A DNA stretch of 64,000 nt from Bacteroidales bacterium (lineage in GTDB: Bacteria > Bacteroidota > Bacteroidia > Bacteroidales > F082), in NCBI GenBank assembly GCA_017477425.1, contig JAFUVT010000014.1:1-64000 (forward strand), in the 5' to 3' direction. The position numbers and the translations under genes were made by a program. Below are positions 23,467-30,775 of the stretch, in pieces. The notes beneath the pieces are model-generated. The model was not told the origin of the DNA. It searched no databases and was given only the letters and a program-made list of their open reading frames with translations. Within the stretch, counting starts at the first letter, position 1; each line of letters starts with the position of its first letter.

Positions 23467-24018
23467 TTAGTTCATCAAACGGCTCTCGCCCCAAGTGTAT
23501 TGCGGATAGGCTTTCTTGAGGTCGTTGGCCGAGCCGCTCACGCCGCTGCCGCCACTGGTGGCGAAGACGCACAAGGTCTTGCCGCTCAGGTCGTGGGCTT
23601 CGATGAAGGTGTTGATGATGGTGGGGGCGGTGTACCACCACACGGGGAAGCCGATCCAAACCACGTCGTAGTCGGCGATGTTCTCGCAACGGCCAGCGAT
23701 GGCGGGACGCGAACTCTTGTCGTTCATCTCGAGGGTCGAGCGCGACTGCTTGTCGCGCCAGTCGAGGTCGGCGTCGGTGTAGGGCACTTCGGGTGTGATT
23801 TCGTAAAGGTCGGCGTTCTTTTCTTTCGCCAGGCGTTGTGCGGCGGCCTTGGTGGTTCCCGTGGCCGAGAAGTAAACTACTAATGTCTTCATTTCCTTGT
23901 TCTCCTGTGTTTCTGTTGTTTGTGTTGCTTGTTTGTTTTCTTTCTTGTTGTTTCCTTGCGAGCAGGCCGTCAGGCTGATGCCGAGAATGGCCGCCAAAAT
24001 CATAATGTGTTTCTTCAT
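23467..24018 (-). CDS. Lipoprotein flavodoxin
   Basis: 183 residues. A lipoprotein signal (GISLTAC, Cys at 19), a ~23-residue polar linker rich in N, K, T and Q, then a flavodoxin domain: VVYFSATGTTKAAA as FMN phosphate loop (46-59), VVWIGFPVWWYTAP near 118-131, and CVFATSGGSGVSG near 149-161. It is like the protein at 4692 but shorter at the C-terminus. It follows the decarboxylase-cupin gene by 27 bases in one operon. An anchored flavodoxin next to secreted redox enzymes suggests flavin chemistry on the periplasmic side. Confidence 0.87.
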   Translation of the reverse strand: MKKHIMILAAILGISLTACSQGNNKKENKQATQTTETQENKEMKTLVVYFSATGTTKAAAQRLAKEKNADLYEITPEVPYTDADLDWRDKQSRSTLEMNDKSSRPAIAGRCENIADYDVVWIGFPVWWYTAPTIINTFIEAHDLSGKTLCVFATSGGSGVSGSANDLKKAYPQYTWGESRLMN

Positions 24019-24045
24019 TGTAATAGTGTTTTATTTGTTAATCGT

Positions 24046-25155
24046 TCAAAGTGCTGAATATTCCTCATCCCCAACCGCTTCTATCCATTCCGTGCTGTTG
24101 CCAGGCTGCACATCGGTGTGGTAGGTGAGGTGTTGCATCCAGCTGTCCTTGGCGGCACCGTGCCAATGCTTCACGCCCTCGGGGACGGCGATGACCACGC
24201 CGGGTTTCAGCTCGACGGGTTCCTTGCCCCATTCCTGATACCAGCCACGACCGCTCACGCAAACCAGCATCTGCACCGCACCGTGGTGGATGTGCCAATT
24301 GTTGCGACATCCCGGCTCAAAAGTGACATTGCACAGGCCACTTTGGTCGAGGATGGCGAGGTAGCTGTTGCCAACGAAATATTGCGCAAAGGCCGTATTC
24401 GGCTCGCCGAGCGGCCACACCGACGACGAATAGGCCACATCGGTCTTGCCGTCCACCGCCGTGGCGATGGCGGCACGGGCGCGTTGCGCTTCGGAAAGCA
24501 AGCCCTTGGCTTCGAGGGCATCGGGGATGGCACGAAGCTGGGCTTCGCTTACACCCATATTCAAGGCGCCACGCACGTGTGCCTGCAACTGCGGCATCAC
24601 ATTCTCCAGTCCACTCAGCGCGCTGACGGTGATAAGCTCGCGGTCGGCGAAGGTGAGGTTGTCGCGGGCAAAGATGTCGCCGAAAAGGTGGGCTTTCAGG
24701 TAGTAATCCTCGGCGGGACAGAAGGCGTAATCGAAGACGCGACCGCTCACCTGGGTCTGCACTTCGGTGCCTTGCTTCAAGGCGTCATAATCGCTCGGCA
24801 AGGGTGAAGCGTCCTCGCCTTCAAGGGTGGTTTTGCCTTCGTTTTTGCGCTGTTCCAACACCTTTTGCAAGGTGCCCAAAGCATTCAGTGAGCGCGGAAA
24901 ACCTGTGTAAGCGTAGAGTTGCGAAAGGGCTTCCTTCACTTGGCTGACGGTCAGGCCGGCATCCAGTCCTTCGTTGAGGGCTTGGCTCAAGGCCGCATAG
25001 TCGGCTTTGGCCTCGTTGCAGGCGATGGCCGACATACAGACTGCCTGCTCATTGTTGAAACTCAATGTATTCATCTCTTTTTTCGTTTCCGTTTTGCTGC
25101 CGCAAGAAGCCATCATTACGACTGTCGCGGCGAGAACCAAAGTCTTTTTATTCAT
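24046..25155 (-). CDS. Lipoprotein fusion of carboxymuconolactone decarboxylase-like and cupin domains
   Basis: 369 residues. A lipoprotein signal (MMASC, Cys at 18). Residues ~30-105 and ~145-225 are two CMD/AhpD-like helical domains (LTVSQVKEALSQLYAYTGFP; ELITVSALSGLENVMPQLQAHV). Residues ~255-360 form a cupin with WHIHHGAVQMLVCVSGRGWY and KPGVVIAVPEGVKHWHG, so the metal-binding His/Glu set is largely present. The usual CMD domain CxxC pair is absent, so AhpD-type peroxidase activity is unlikely. It is the first gene of an operon with the flavodoxin, behind a CCG-N7-GGTAA box. It may bind or convert small lactones, quinones or electrophiles. Confidence 0.88.
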   Translation of the reverse strand: MNKKTLVLAATVVMMASCGSKTETKKEMNTLSFNNEQAVCMSAIACNEAKADYAALSQALNEGLDAGLTVSQVKEALSQLYAYTGFPRSLNALGTLQKVLEQRKNEGKTTLEGEDASPLPSDYDALKQGTEVQTQVSGRVFDYAFCPAEDYYLKAHLFGDIFARDNLTFADRELITVSALSGLENVMPQLQAHVRGALNMGVSEAQLRAIPDALEAKGLLSEAQRARAAIATAVDGKTDVAYSSSVWPLGEPNTAFAQYFVGNSYLAILDQSGLCNVTFEPGCRNNWHIHHGAVQMLVCVSGRGWYQEWGKEPVELKPGVVIAVPEGVKHWHGAAKDSWMQHLTYHTDVQPGNSTEWIEAVGDEEYSAL

Positions 25156-25202
25156 AGTTCGATCATTTCAAAAACCACATCGCTCAATAAATTATGTCCG
25201 TG

Positions 25203-25247
25203 CAAAAATACAAGAAATCCACAAAAAAGGAGTTACCCATATTACGG
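25203..25247 (-). promoter_or_regulatory. Promoter and operator box of the decarboxylase-cupin operon
   Basis: Read leftward: AATCCG with CCG at 25245-25247, seven bases, GGTAA at 25233-25237, 22 bases, then TATTTTTG at 25203-25210. A perfect -7 with the full box. Confidence 0.65.
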
Positions 25248-25282
25248 ATTTTTTTGTATAAAATTCTCTGGGGCATAATGAA

Positions 25283-25320
25283 TCATCCGCAACCCAAGCC
25301 TTCGCCCGGATTGCGGATGA
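25283..25320 (-). terminator. Hairpin with GGCTTGGG loop (copy 4)
   Basis: Arms TCATCCGCAA/TTGCGGATGA with loop CCCAAGCCTTCGCCCGGA. It lies 23 bases past the stop of the acid phosphatase at 25343. No T run follows leftward here, so it may act by another mechanism, or as a processed RNA end. Confidence 0.65.
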
Positions 25321-25342
25321 ATTGATACTGGTCTTTTTTCCC

Positions 25343-26623
25343 TTATTTCGCGTCAATGCTTTCCTCAAACCGTTCCAAGAGTTCGTCCAAAAGATAAAGC
25401 CCGTCGGCATTAAGCTCCAATCCGATGAAATGAATCGGGAAGGTCACTGGAGGGTTGTCGAGGTCGAGAAGTGTCATTAGGCGTAGTTGCTCCGTGCTTT
25501 GATAGACAAGATGGACGGATGCAAAAAGTTGTCCTTCTGTGTTTTCCCATTTCTCAATAACCAACTTGCATCCGATGGGCGTCTTCTTCTCGATGGTTTG
25601 CGGCAGGCTGTAATCCTCTGCGTTGAGTGCCGCCAACACACTGCCAATGTTGGAGTCGTGGCCACAAAGGAAAGTGAATTTCCTTTCTTCGTTCTGCAGT
25701 TCCTCCAGCATCGTCAGCAAAAGCGGGCGCGCCACCTGTCGCGCCACCACAGGCGCGGTGAACAGCACATCGCCGTACCAATCCTTGATGGCCGAAATCT
25801 TTTCCCAATCCTCGAGTGTCAGCGTGTCGCCGAAGGCCGCCTTCACCGCATCGGGTTCCTCGTAATACTGGAGGACGAGCGCGTCGGCGGCTTGGCAGGC
25901 GAGGCGCAACGAGCCGCCCATGCCCGGCTCGCGGTTCTTGATGAGATAGACATGCGCGTCGTCGGTGCGGAAACGGCAAGTGTCGCCTTCGCGACAGGCA
26001 GCACTTTCCTCAATGTCAAGCACTTGCTCAAGCAACCTAAAGTTTTCTGTCATTTTCTCTCCTATTCCTACCAGCCCTTTCGCGCCGCCCATCGCGGCGA
26101 TTTGCCGTTGGGCAAGGGCCTTGAATTCGTCGTTGTCGTCGGTGATTTGCGGGTTGAAAACAGGGTCCATCTTGCCCACCTCGCGATGGCGCTCGATGCG
26201 GACGTTGGCCACGGGCAGCATCCCCGACGAGAAATATTGCGCCGTGGCAATAGTGCGCTGCAACGAATTGGCATAGAAGCGCATGGCACCTTCCTCGGGA
26301 ATTTCGTTCTCTTTCATCAGGCCTTCGCTGACGAGCCATTTGCGGAAATACTGGCCCATCATCGTTTCCAACGCGCCGCCGCGCAATGAGAGCTCGCTCG
26401 GCGCCGACGACCATGCAAACCACTCATGCGGCGTGATGCGCCGCAACGTGGAGCGTTTCCCCGAAATGGGCGAGCGGATGTTGTGCCGGCTCAGCACCAT
26501 GACTTCCTTTAAGGTATATTTGTCGAGGAAATCGGCAGGACGTTCCGTTTGCGCCGAAGCCCAAAAAGGCGCGAATCCAATGAGAATCAAGAAGATGATT
26601 GAATGACAACGAGACGAGTTCAT
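25343..26623 (-). CDS. Secreted histidine acid phosphatase-like protein
   Basis: 426 residues. A signal peptide (ending WASAQ, 25 residues). The histidine phosphatase branch 2 motif appears as SRHNIRSP (R46, H47, R50; the usual RHGxRxP has Gly instead of Asn), and the proton donor as CGHDSNI near residue 323. These are features of glucose-1-phosphatase and phytase relatives. It probably removes phosphate from sugar phosphates or inositol phosphates in the periplasm. ATG 26623 follows the -7 element at 26643-26650; the longer frame from 26686 precedes it. It lies inside the redox island but lacks the shared operator box. Confidence 0.88.
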   Translation of the reverse strand: MNSSRCHSIIFLILIGFAPFWASAQTERPADFLDKYTLKEVMVLSRHNIRSPISGKRSTLRRITPHEWFAWSSAPSELSLRGGALETMMGQYFRKWLVSEGLMKENEIPEEGAMRFYANSLQRTIATAQYFSSGMLPVANVRIERHREVGKMDPVFNPQITDDNDEFKALAQRQIAAMGGAKGLVGIGEKMTENFRLLEQVLDIEESAACREGDTCRFRTDDAHVYLIKNREPGMGGSLRLACQAADALVLQYYEEPDAVKAAFGDTLTLEDWEKISAIKDWYGDVLFTAPVVARQVARPLLLTMLEELQNEERKFTFLCGHDSNIGSVLAALNAEDYSLPQTIEKKTPIGCKLVIEKWENTEGQLFASVHLVYQSTEQLRLMTLLDLDNPPVTFPIHFIGLELNADGLYLLDELLERFEESIDAK

Positions 26624-26642
26624 GTTTTGCTGGTTTTGTTTG

Positions 26643-26650
26643 CAAAAATA
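26643..26650 (-). promoter_or_regulatory. -7 promoter element of the acid phosphatase
   Basis: Reads TATTTTTG leftward, 19 bases before ATG 26623. It rejects the in-frame ATG at 26686. Confidence 0.65.
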
Positions 26651-26694
26651 AAGGAATTTTGGGCGCAAAAACCGAATTCTCGTCATTTCCTTGC

Positions 26695-27540
26695 TTATCC
26701 GTAAGTCTCAATCAGATACTTCACAAACTGCGGGTCGGTGAAATTGATGGTGCCCGTGTCGTGTTGGTTCATCGTCGCGATTTGGGCCATATCCTCATCG
26801 GTGAGCGTGAAATCGAAGATGTTGAAATTCTGCTCCATACGCTCCTTGTGGCTGCTCTTTGGGATGGCCACGATGCCGCGTTGCGTGAGCCAACGGAGAG
26901 CCACTTGCGATGCGGTCTTGCCGTATTTGGCCCCGATGCCACCCAGCAGTTCGCTCTTGATGATGCCATCCACGCCCTGACCGCCGAGCGGACCCCAAGC
27001 CATCATCTTGGTGCCGAAAGCGGCCAGCTCGGGCTCGATGCCTTGTTGCTGGATCATAGCGTTGCATTGCAGCTGGTTGACCATAGGCTTCACCTCGACA
27101 TAATGGGCGAAGTCGAAGAAACGGGCGGCTTGGAAGTTGCTCACGCCGATGGCGCGCACCTTGCCGTCGCGATAGGCCTTTTCCATCGCGCGCCACGAGC
27201 CGAACACGTCGCCGTAGGCCTGATGGATGAGCAGCAGGTCGATGTAATCCGTTTTCAGCTTGCGCAGGCTCTCGTCGATGCTTTTGGCGGCCTTTTCTTC
27301 GCCCGCATTGCTGACCCATACCTTGGTGACGAGGAACAGCTCCTCGCGCTTGATGCCCGACTTGGCGATGGCCTCCCCTACCCCTTCCTCGTTGAAATAA
27401 GCCTGGGCCGTGTCGATGAGACGATAACCCACTGAAAGCGCGTCGCTTACGCAACGCTCCGCCTCTTGCGGCGGCACTTGGAACACTCCGTAACCTAAAA
27501 CCGGCATTTCGATGCCGTTTGACAATTTGATGTTTTGCAT
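26695..27540 (-). CDS. Cytoplasmic aldo/keto reductase (DkgA-like)
   Basis: 281 residues, no signal peptide. The tetrad is D43, Y48, K73 and H106, with LIDTAQAYFNEEGVG and LLLIHQAYGD around it, IGVSNFQAARF near 144, and the cofactor-binding IPKSSHKER near 239. This is the 2,5-diketo-gluconate/methylglyoxal reductase type of the superfamily, which uses NADPH to reduce small dicarbonyls and aldehydes. ATG 27540 is chosen because the longer start (27579) lies inside the -7 element. The shared operator box sits upstream at the standard 22-base spacing. With the YqhD-type dehydrogenase at 18798 it mirrors the E. coli yqhD-dkgA pair. Confidence 0.92.
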   Translation of the reverse strand: MQNIKLSNGIEMPVLGYGVFQVPPQEAERCVSDALSVGYRLIDTAQAYFNEEGVGEAIAKSGIKREELFLVTKVWVSNAGEEKAAKSIDESLRKLKTDYIDLLLIHQAYGDVFGSWRAMEKAYRDGKVRAIGVSNFQAARFFDFAHYVEVKPMVNQLQCNAMIQQQGIEPELAAFGTKMMAWGPLGGQGVDGIIKSELLGGIGAKYGKTASQVALRWLTQRGIVAIPKSSHKERMEQNFNIFDFTLTDEDMAQIATMNQHDTGTINFTDPQFVKYLIETYG

Positions 27541-27576
27541 AATATTCGATTTTAACGATTTACAAATTTGATGATG

Positions 27577-27621
27577 CAAAACTACAACTATTTTTCTTTG
27601 CGATGCTTACCTTTTTTACGG
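27577..27621 (-). promoter_or_regulatory. Promoter and operator box of the DkgA-like gene
   Basis: Read leftward: AATCCG with CCG at 27619-27621, seven bases, GGTAA at 27607-27611, 22 bases, then TAGTTTTG at 27577-27584. Confidence 0.65.
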
Positions 27622-27680
27622 ATTGTTTTGTAGAAAATCCCGATGAAAGGAAAGAAAAACCCGCAAATCGTTACAAAAGC

Positions 27681-28889
27681 TTAATGTTGCCCTTCACTTG
27701 TGCTTTTTGTATGGTCGCTCTCTGGCGGAAGACTCTGGAACCGCCTCGTAGCGAAGACCTGGACGAGGAACACGATGCATAGCACAAGACCTATTTTATA
27801 GGGTGCCGTCAAATCGTCGGGGCCAAAAACGGCTTTCGACAAAGGCGTGACGACTATCGGCGAGATGAACTGCCCCAGATAAAGCGCAGCGGAAAGCAAC
27901 GGCATCACCGTGGTGGCCGAGTCGCGCCCACCCTTGATGCTGGCGATGGTGTTGAGGTAAGGCACGCCCACGCCATTGGCCACGCCGATGCATACCGACC
28001 CAAGGAGGATCATCGCTATCGAGGGAATCAGGTAGGACGCATAGCCCAACAAAAAAAACGCTGGCGCGAAATACTTGATGGATTTTCGGAAACGACGCAT
28101 TAGGAAGCCGAAAACCAACCCCACGAAGAAGGCCACGACGTCCAAGCCGACCATAATCATTGTGATGATCTGTGTGGAAAGTCCCGTCTGCCGTGCCGCG
28201 ATGATGGCAAAGTTGGTGGGAAAGATGAAGAAAATCATCATCAGTAAGAGCATTCCCACGACGGAAGGATGAAACTTGAGCAGTTGCTTTGGCTGGAACG
28301 AAGCGCCTTGTCGTTCACCTTTGCCGAGTTGCTCATCGGGGAGCCACAGGCAGACCATCACCAGGGCGACGAGGCCGAGCAGATAGACCAAGAAGGCATA
28401 GTTCCACTCGATGGTGGCCAGCAGTCCCGCCAAAAGTGTCGCCACTACCCCACCCATCTGGTTCATCGCCGCCGAGAGGCCCATCAGGCGAGCTTGTTCC
28501 TCAGGCGGGAAATAATAGGCCAGCAGGCCCGTGGAGAGCGGCATAATCAGTCCGACGCTGATGCCGAGCAACGCCCTCAAAACCAAAAGCAATCCGATGC
28601 CGTCGACGAAGAAGCACCCCGCTCCTGCCACCACATAAAGCAGCAAGCCAATGATGGCGATGGCACGGGTGCGTAGCCTTCGGCTGACGGGACGGAAAAA
28701 CAAGTTGGTGAGGATAATCAGTAGCGCTGGCATGCTGACGATGAACTGTACAAGCAATGCCGGCGCATCGGCGAAGTGAGCCTTGATGATGCCCAATGCG
28801 GGCGCGATGGCGGCTCCTGCCATCACGGTGAGCAGCGACATCGAGAGGATGGTGGCCGTCACTCTTCTTGAAACGTTTGTGTTTGACAT
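27681..28889 (-). CDS. MFS transporter (drug-efflux type)
   Basis: 402 residues with twelve predicted transmembrane helices. The loop between helices 2 and 3 has NLFFRPVSRRLRTR, and helix 5 has AMNQMGGVVATLLAG, as in drug-efflux MFS proteins of the DHA1 group. The loop after helix 6 (PDEQLGKGERQG) is short. It likely exports a small toxic compound or metabolite. ATG 28889 is listed; 28916 is an in-frame alternative, and both lie downstream of the -7 element at 28961. It starts the leftward island and is divergent from tcdA. Confidence 0.9.
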   Translation of the reverse strand: MSNTNVSRRVTATILSMSLLTVMAGAAIAPALGIIKAHFADAPALLVQFIVSMPALLIILTNLFFRPVSRRLRTRAIAIIGLLLYVVAGAGCFFVDGIGLLLVLRALLGISVGLIMPLSTGLLAYYFPPEEQARLMGLSAAMNQMGGVVATLLAGLLATIEWNYAFLVYLLGLVALVMVCLWLPDEQLGKGERQGASFQPKQLLKFHPSVVGMLLLMMIFFIFPTNFAIIAARQTGLSTQIITMIMVGLDVVAFFVGLVFGFLMRRFRKSIKYFAPAFFLLGYASYLIPSIAMILLGSVCIGVANGVGVPYLNTIASIKGGRDSATTVMPLLSAALYLGQFISPIVVTPLSKAVFGPDDLTAPYKIGLVLCIVFLVQVFATRRFQSLPPESDHTKSTSEGQH

Positions 28890-28960
28890 AATCGAATCGG
28901 AGTTTTCGAGGCGCACCTCACACAGCTCTACCAGGCTGCTTCAATGGTTAAAATCGGCTG

Positions 28961-28968
28961 CAAAAATA
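28961..28968 (-). promoter_or_regulatory. -7 promoter element of the MFS transporter gene
   Basis: Reads TATTTTTG leftward, 71 bases before ATG 28889. The divergent tcdA promoter begins 33 bases away. Confidence 0.55.
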
Positions 28969-29000
28969 CGAAAAAATGTCCAAGTTCGATGATAAAACCT

Positions 29001-29008
29001 TATCTTTG
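29001..29008 (+). promoter_or_regulatory. -7 promoter element of tcdA
   Basis: TATCTTTG, 33 bases before ATG 29042. Confidence 0.6.
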
Positions 29009-29041
29009 CTGCCCATCTCGCAACAACCATGACTCTATAAG

Positions 29042-29851
29042 ATGACCATTGAAAACGCCATATTCAACCGCCTGAACCTGCTCGTTGGCGAGGAGACGAT
29101 GGAGCGCATCAGCAGCAAGCGCGTCATCATCTTCGGCTTGGGCGGTGTTGGGAGCTGGTGCGCTGAGAGCCTCGTGCGCAGCGGCATCCGCCATCTCACC
29201 ATCGTCGACAGCGACTGCGTGTGCATCACCAACGTTAACCGCCAGCTGCAAGCCACCACCAAGACGGTGGGACAAATCAAAGTGGAGGTACTGAAGGAGC
29301 GCCTTTTACAAATCAACCCACAAGCCGAAATCAACGCGATGCAGGAGATTTATTCCGCAGAAAACGCCGAGAGATTCCAACTTGAGACCTACGACTACAT
29401 CATCGATGCCATCGACAGCCTCAAGGACAAGGTGCACCTCATCTTGCATGCCACCGCCTGTCAAGGCAAGCTGTTTTCGGCCATGGGTGCCGCCCTCAAG
29501 ATGGATCCGACCAAGGTACAGGTGGCCGAGTTTTGGGAAGTGCAAGGTTGCCCTTTGGCACGCGCTATCCGCAAGCGTTTCAAGAAGATGGACGAGTATC
29601 CGAAGAAAAAGTTCAAATGCGTCTTCTCGCCGGAGGTGCTGCCCAACAAAGGTGCGGCCAGCTCTTGTGGCACCAGTGCCTGCATGTGCCCCAAAGCCAT
29701 CATCGCGGCGGGCAACCCCGAACTCCTCAATCACGAATGGTGTTCATCGAAAGCCCAAATCAACGGCACCACGGCGCATATCACGGCCATCTTCGGCTTC
29801 ATGATTGCTGGATTGGTGATAGAGGACATCTATAACCACGCGGTTTCATAA
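29042..29851 (+). CDS. tcdA: tRNA threonylcarbamoyladenosine dehydratase
   Basis: 269 residues, an E1-like ThiF/MoeB fold. FGLGGVGSWCAESLVRSG (31-48) binds ATP, VDSDCVCITNVNRQ is the activation loop, IIDAIDSLKDK follows. SSCGTSACMCPK near 212-223 supplies the catalytic-region cysteines, and NGTTAHITAIFG is the C-terminal signature. TcdA (CsdL) cyclises t6A37 to ct6A37 in ANN-decoding tRNAs, using ATP. It is a housekeeping tRNA-modification gene, divergent from the MFS gene and followed 60 bases later by an SDR. Confidence 0.95.
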   Translation: MTIENAIFNRLNLLVGEETMERISSKRVIIFGLGGVGSWCAESLVRSGIRHLTIVDSDCVCITNVNRQLQATTKTVGQIKVEVLKERLLQINPQAEINAMQEIYSAENAERFQLETYDYIIDAIDSLKDKVHLILHATACQGKLFSAMGAALKMDPTKVQVAEFWEVQGCPLARAIRKRFKKMDEYPKKKFKCVFSPEVLPNKGAASSCGTSACMCPKAIIAAGNPELLNHEWCSSKAQINGTTAHITAIFGFMIAGLVIEDIYNHAVS

Positions 29852-29911
29852 CTGAATTGCTAAACAACAAGAATCATTCTTGAACAACTATACAACGACA
29901 AACTCCCAACA

Positions 29912-30751
29912 ATGAACAAATCCGACAAAAAAATCATCCTCCTCACCGGTGCCAGCAGTGGCATTGGTTATGATGCCGCTTTGATGCTCGCCGAGCAGGG
30001 TCATAAGGTGTATGCCGCCGCTCGTAGAGTCGAGAAGATGGAGCCGCTACGTGAGAAAGGTGTCATCCCCATCAGAATGGACGTCACAGATGAAAGCTCG
30101 ATGGCCGAAGGCGTGAAAACGGTCCTTGACGCTGATGGGCGCATCGATGTCCTCATCAACAACGCCGGTTACGGTTATTTTGGAGCCATAGAAAACGTAC
30201 CCATGGAAGACGCGCGACGGCAAATCGAGGTCAACGTGTTTGGCCTGGCCCGTTTATGCCAAATGGTGCTTCCCATCATGCGCAACCAGGGCTCGGGACG
30301 CATCATCAACACTTCGTCGGTGGCAGGCAAAGCAGTGCTTTACTATGGCGGCTGGTATCACGTTTCCAAATACTCAGTCGAGGCTTTTAGCGATGCCCTC
30401 CGCATGGAGATGAAACCCTTCGGCATCGACGTGGTGATGATTGAGCCAGGAGGCATCAAGACGGAATGGGGGCATATTGCCGCCGACCATCTGGCGGCAT
30501 CGTCGAAGGATACACCTTACGAGGCCACAGCCCTCAACGAATCGAGAGCGTTCCATTGGATCTATGACTCAAAATTCCTCTCGAAGCCATCGGTGGTGGC
30601 GAAGGCCATCAGCAGGGCGGTAAACAGCCGTCACCCACTGGCTCGATATAGGATTGGCGCTTACTCAGGTGCCATCGTGTTCTTCCACTGGCTCTTGCCT
30701 ACCCGCTGGTGGGATGCGCTGATGCGCGTGTTGGGCAAGGTGAAAAAGTGA
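29912..30751 (+). CDS. SDR with C-terminal hydrophobic tail (ketoreductase)
   Basis: 279 residues. GASSGIG (13-19), NNAGYG near 91 and the YxxxK pair in WYHVSKYSVEAF near 149-153 mark a classical SDR. The last ~40 residues contain a hydrophobic stretch (GAYSGAIVFFHWLLP) that could touch the membrane. This resembles SDRs acting on lipids such as 3-ketosphinganine or retinol-type substrates. It converges on the acyl ligase/ACP/GNAT operon with a 24-base gap, which makes a 3-ketosphinganine reductase or ceramide-pathway role plausible. Without a biochemical marker this stays inference. Confidence 0.85.
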   Translation: MNKSDKKIILLTGASSGIGYDAALMLAEQGHKVYAAARRVEKMEPLREKGVIPIRMDVTDESSMAEGVKTVLDADGRIDVLINNAGYGYFGAIENVPMEDARRQIEVNVFGLARLCQMVLPIMRNQGSGRIINTSSVAGKAVLYYGGWYHVSKYSVEAFSDALRMEMKPFGIDVVMIEPGGIKTEWGHIAADHLAASSKDTPYEATALNESRAFHWIYDSKFLSKPSVVAKAISRAVNSRHPLARYRIGAYSGAIVFFHWLLPTRWWDALMRVLGKVKK

Positions 30752-30775
30752 TTGAACGAAAAGAGTGAAAATAAA

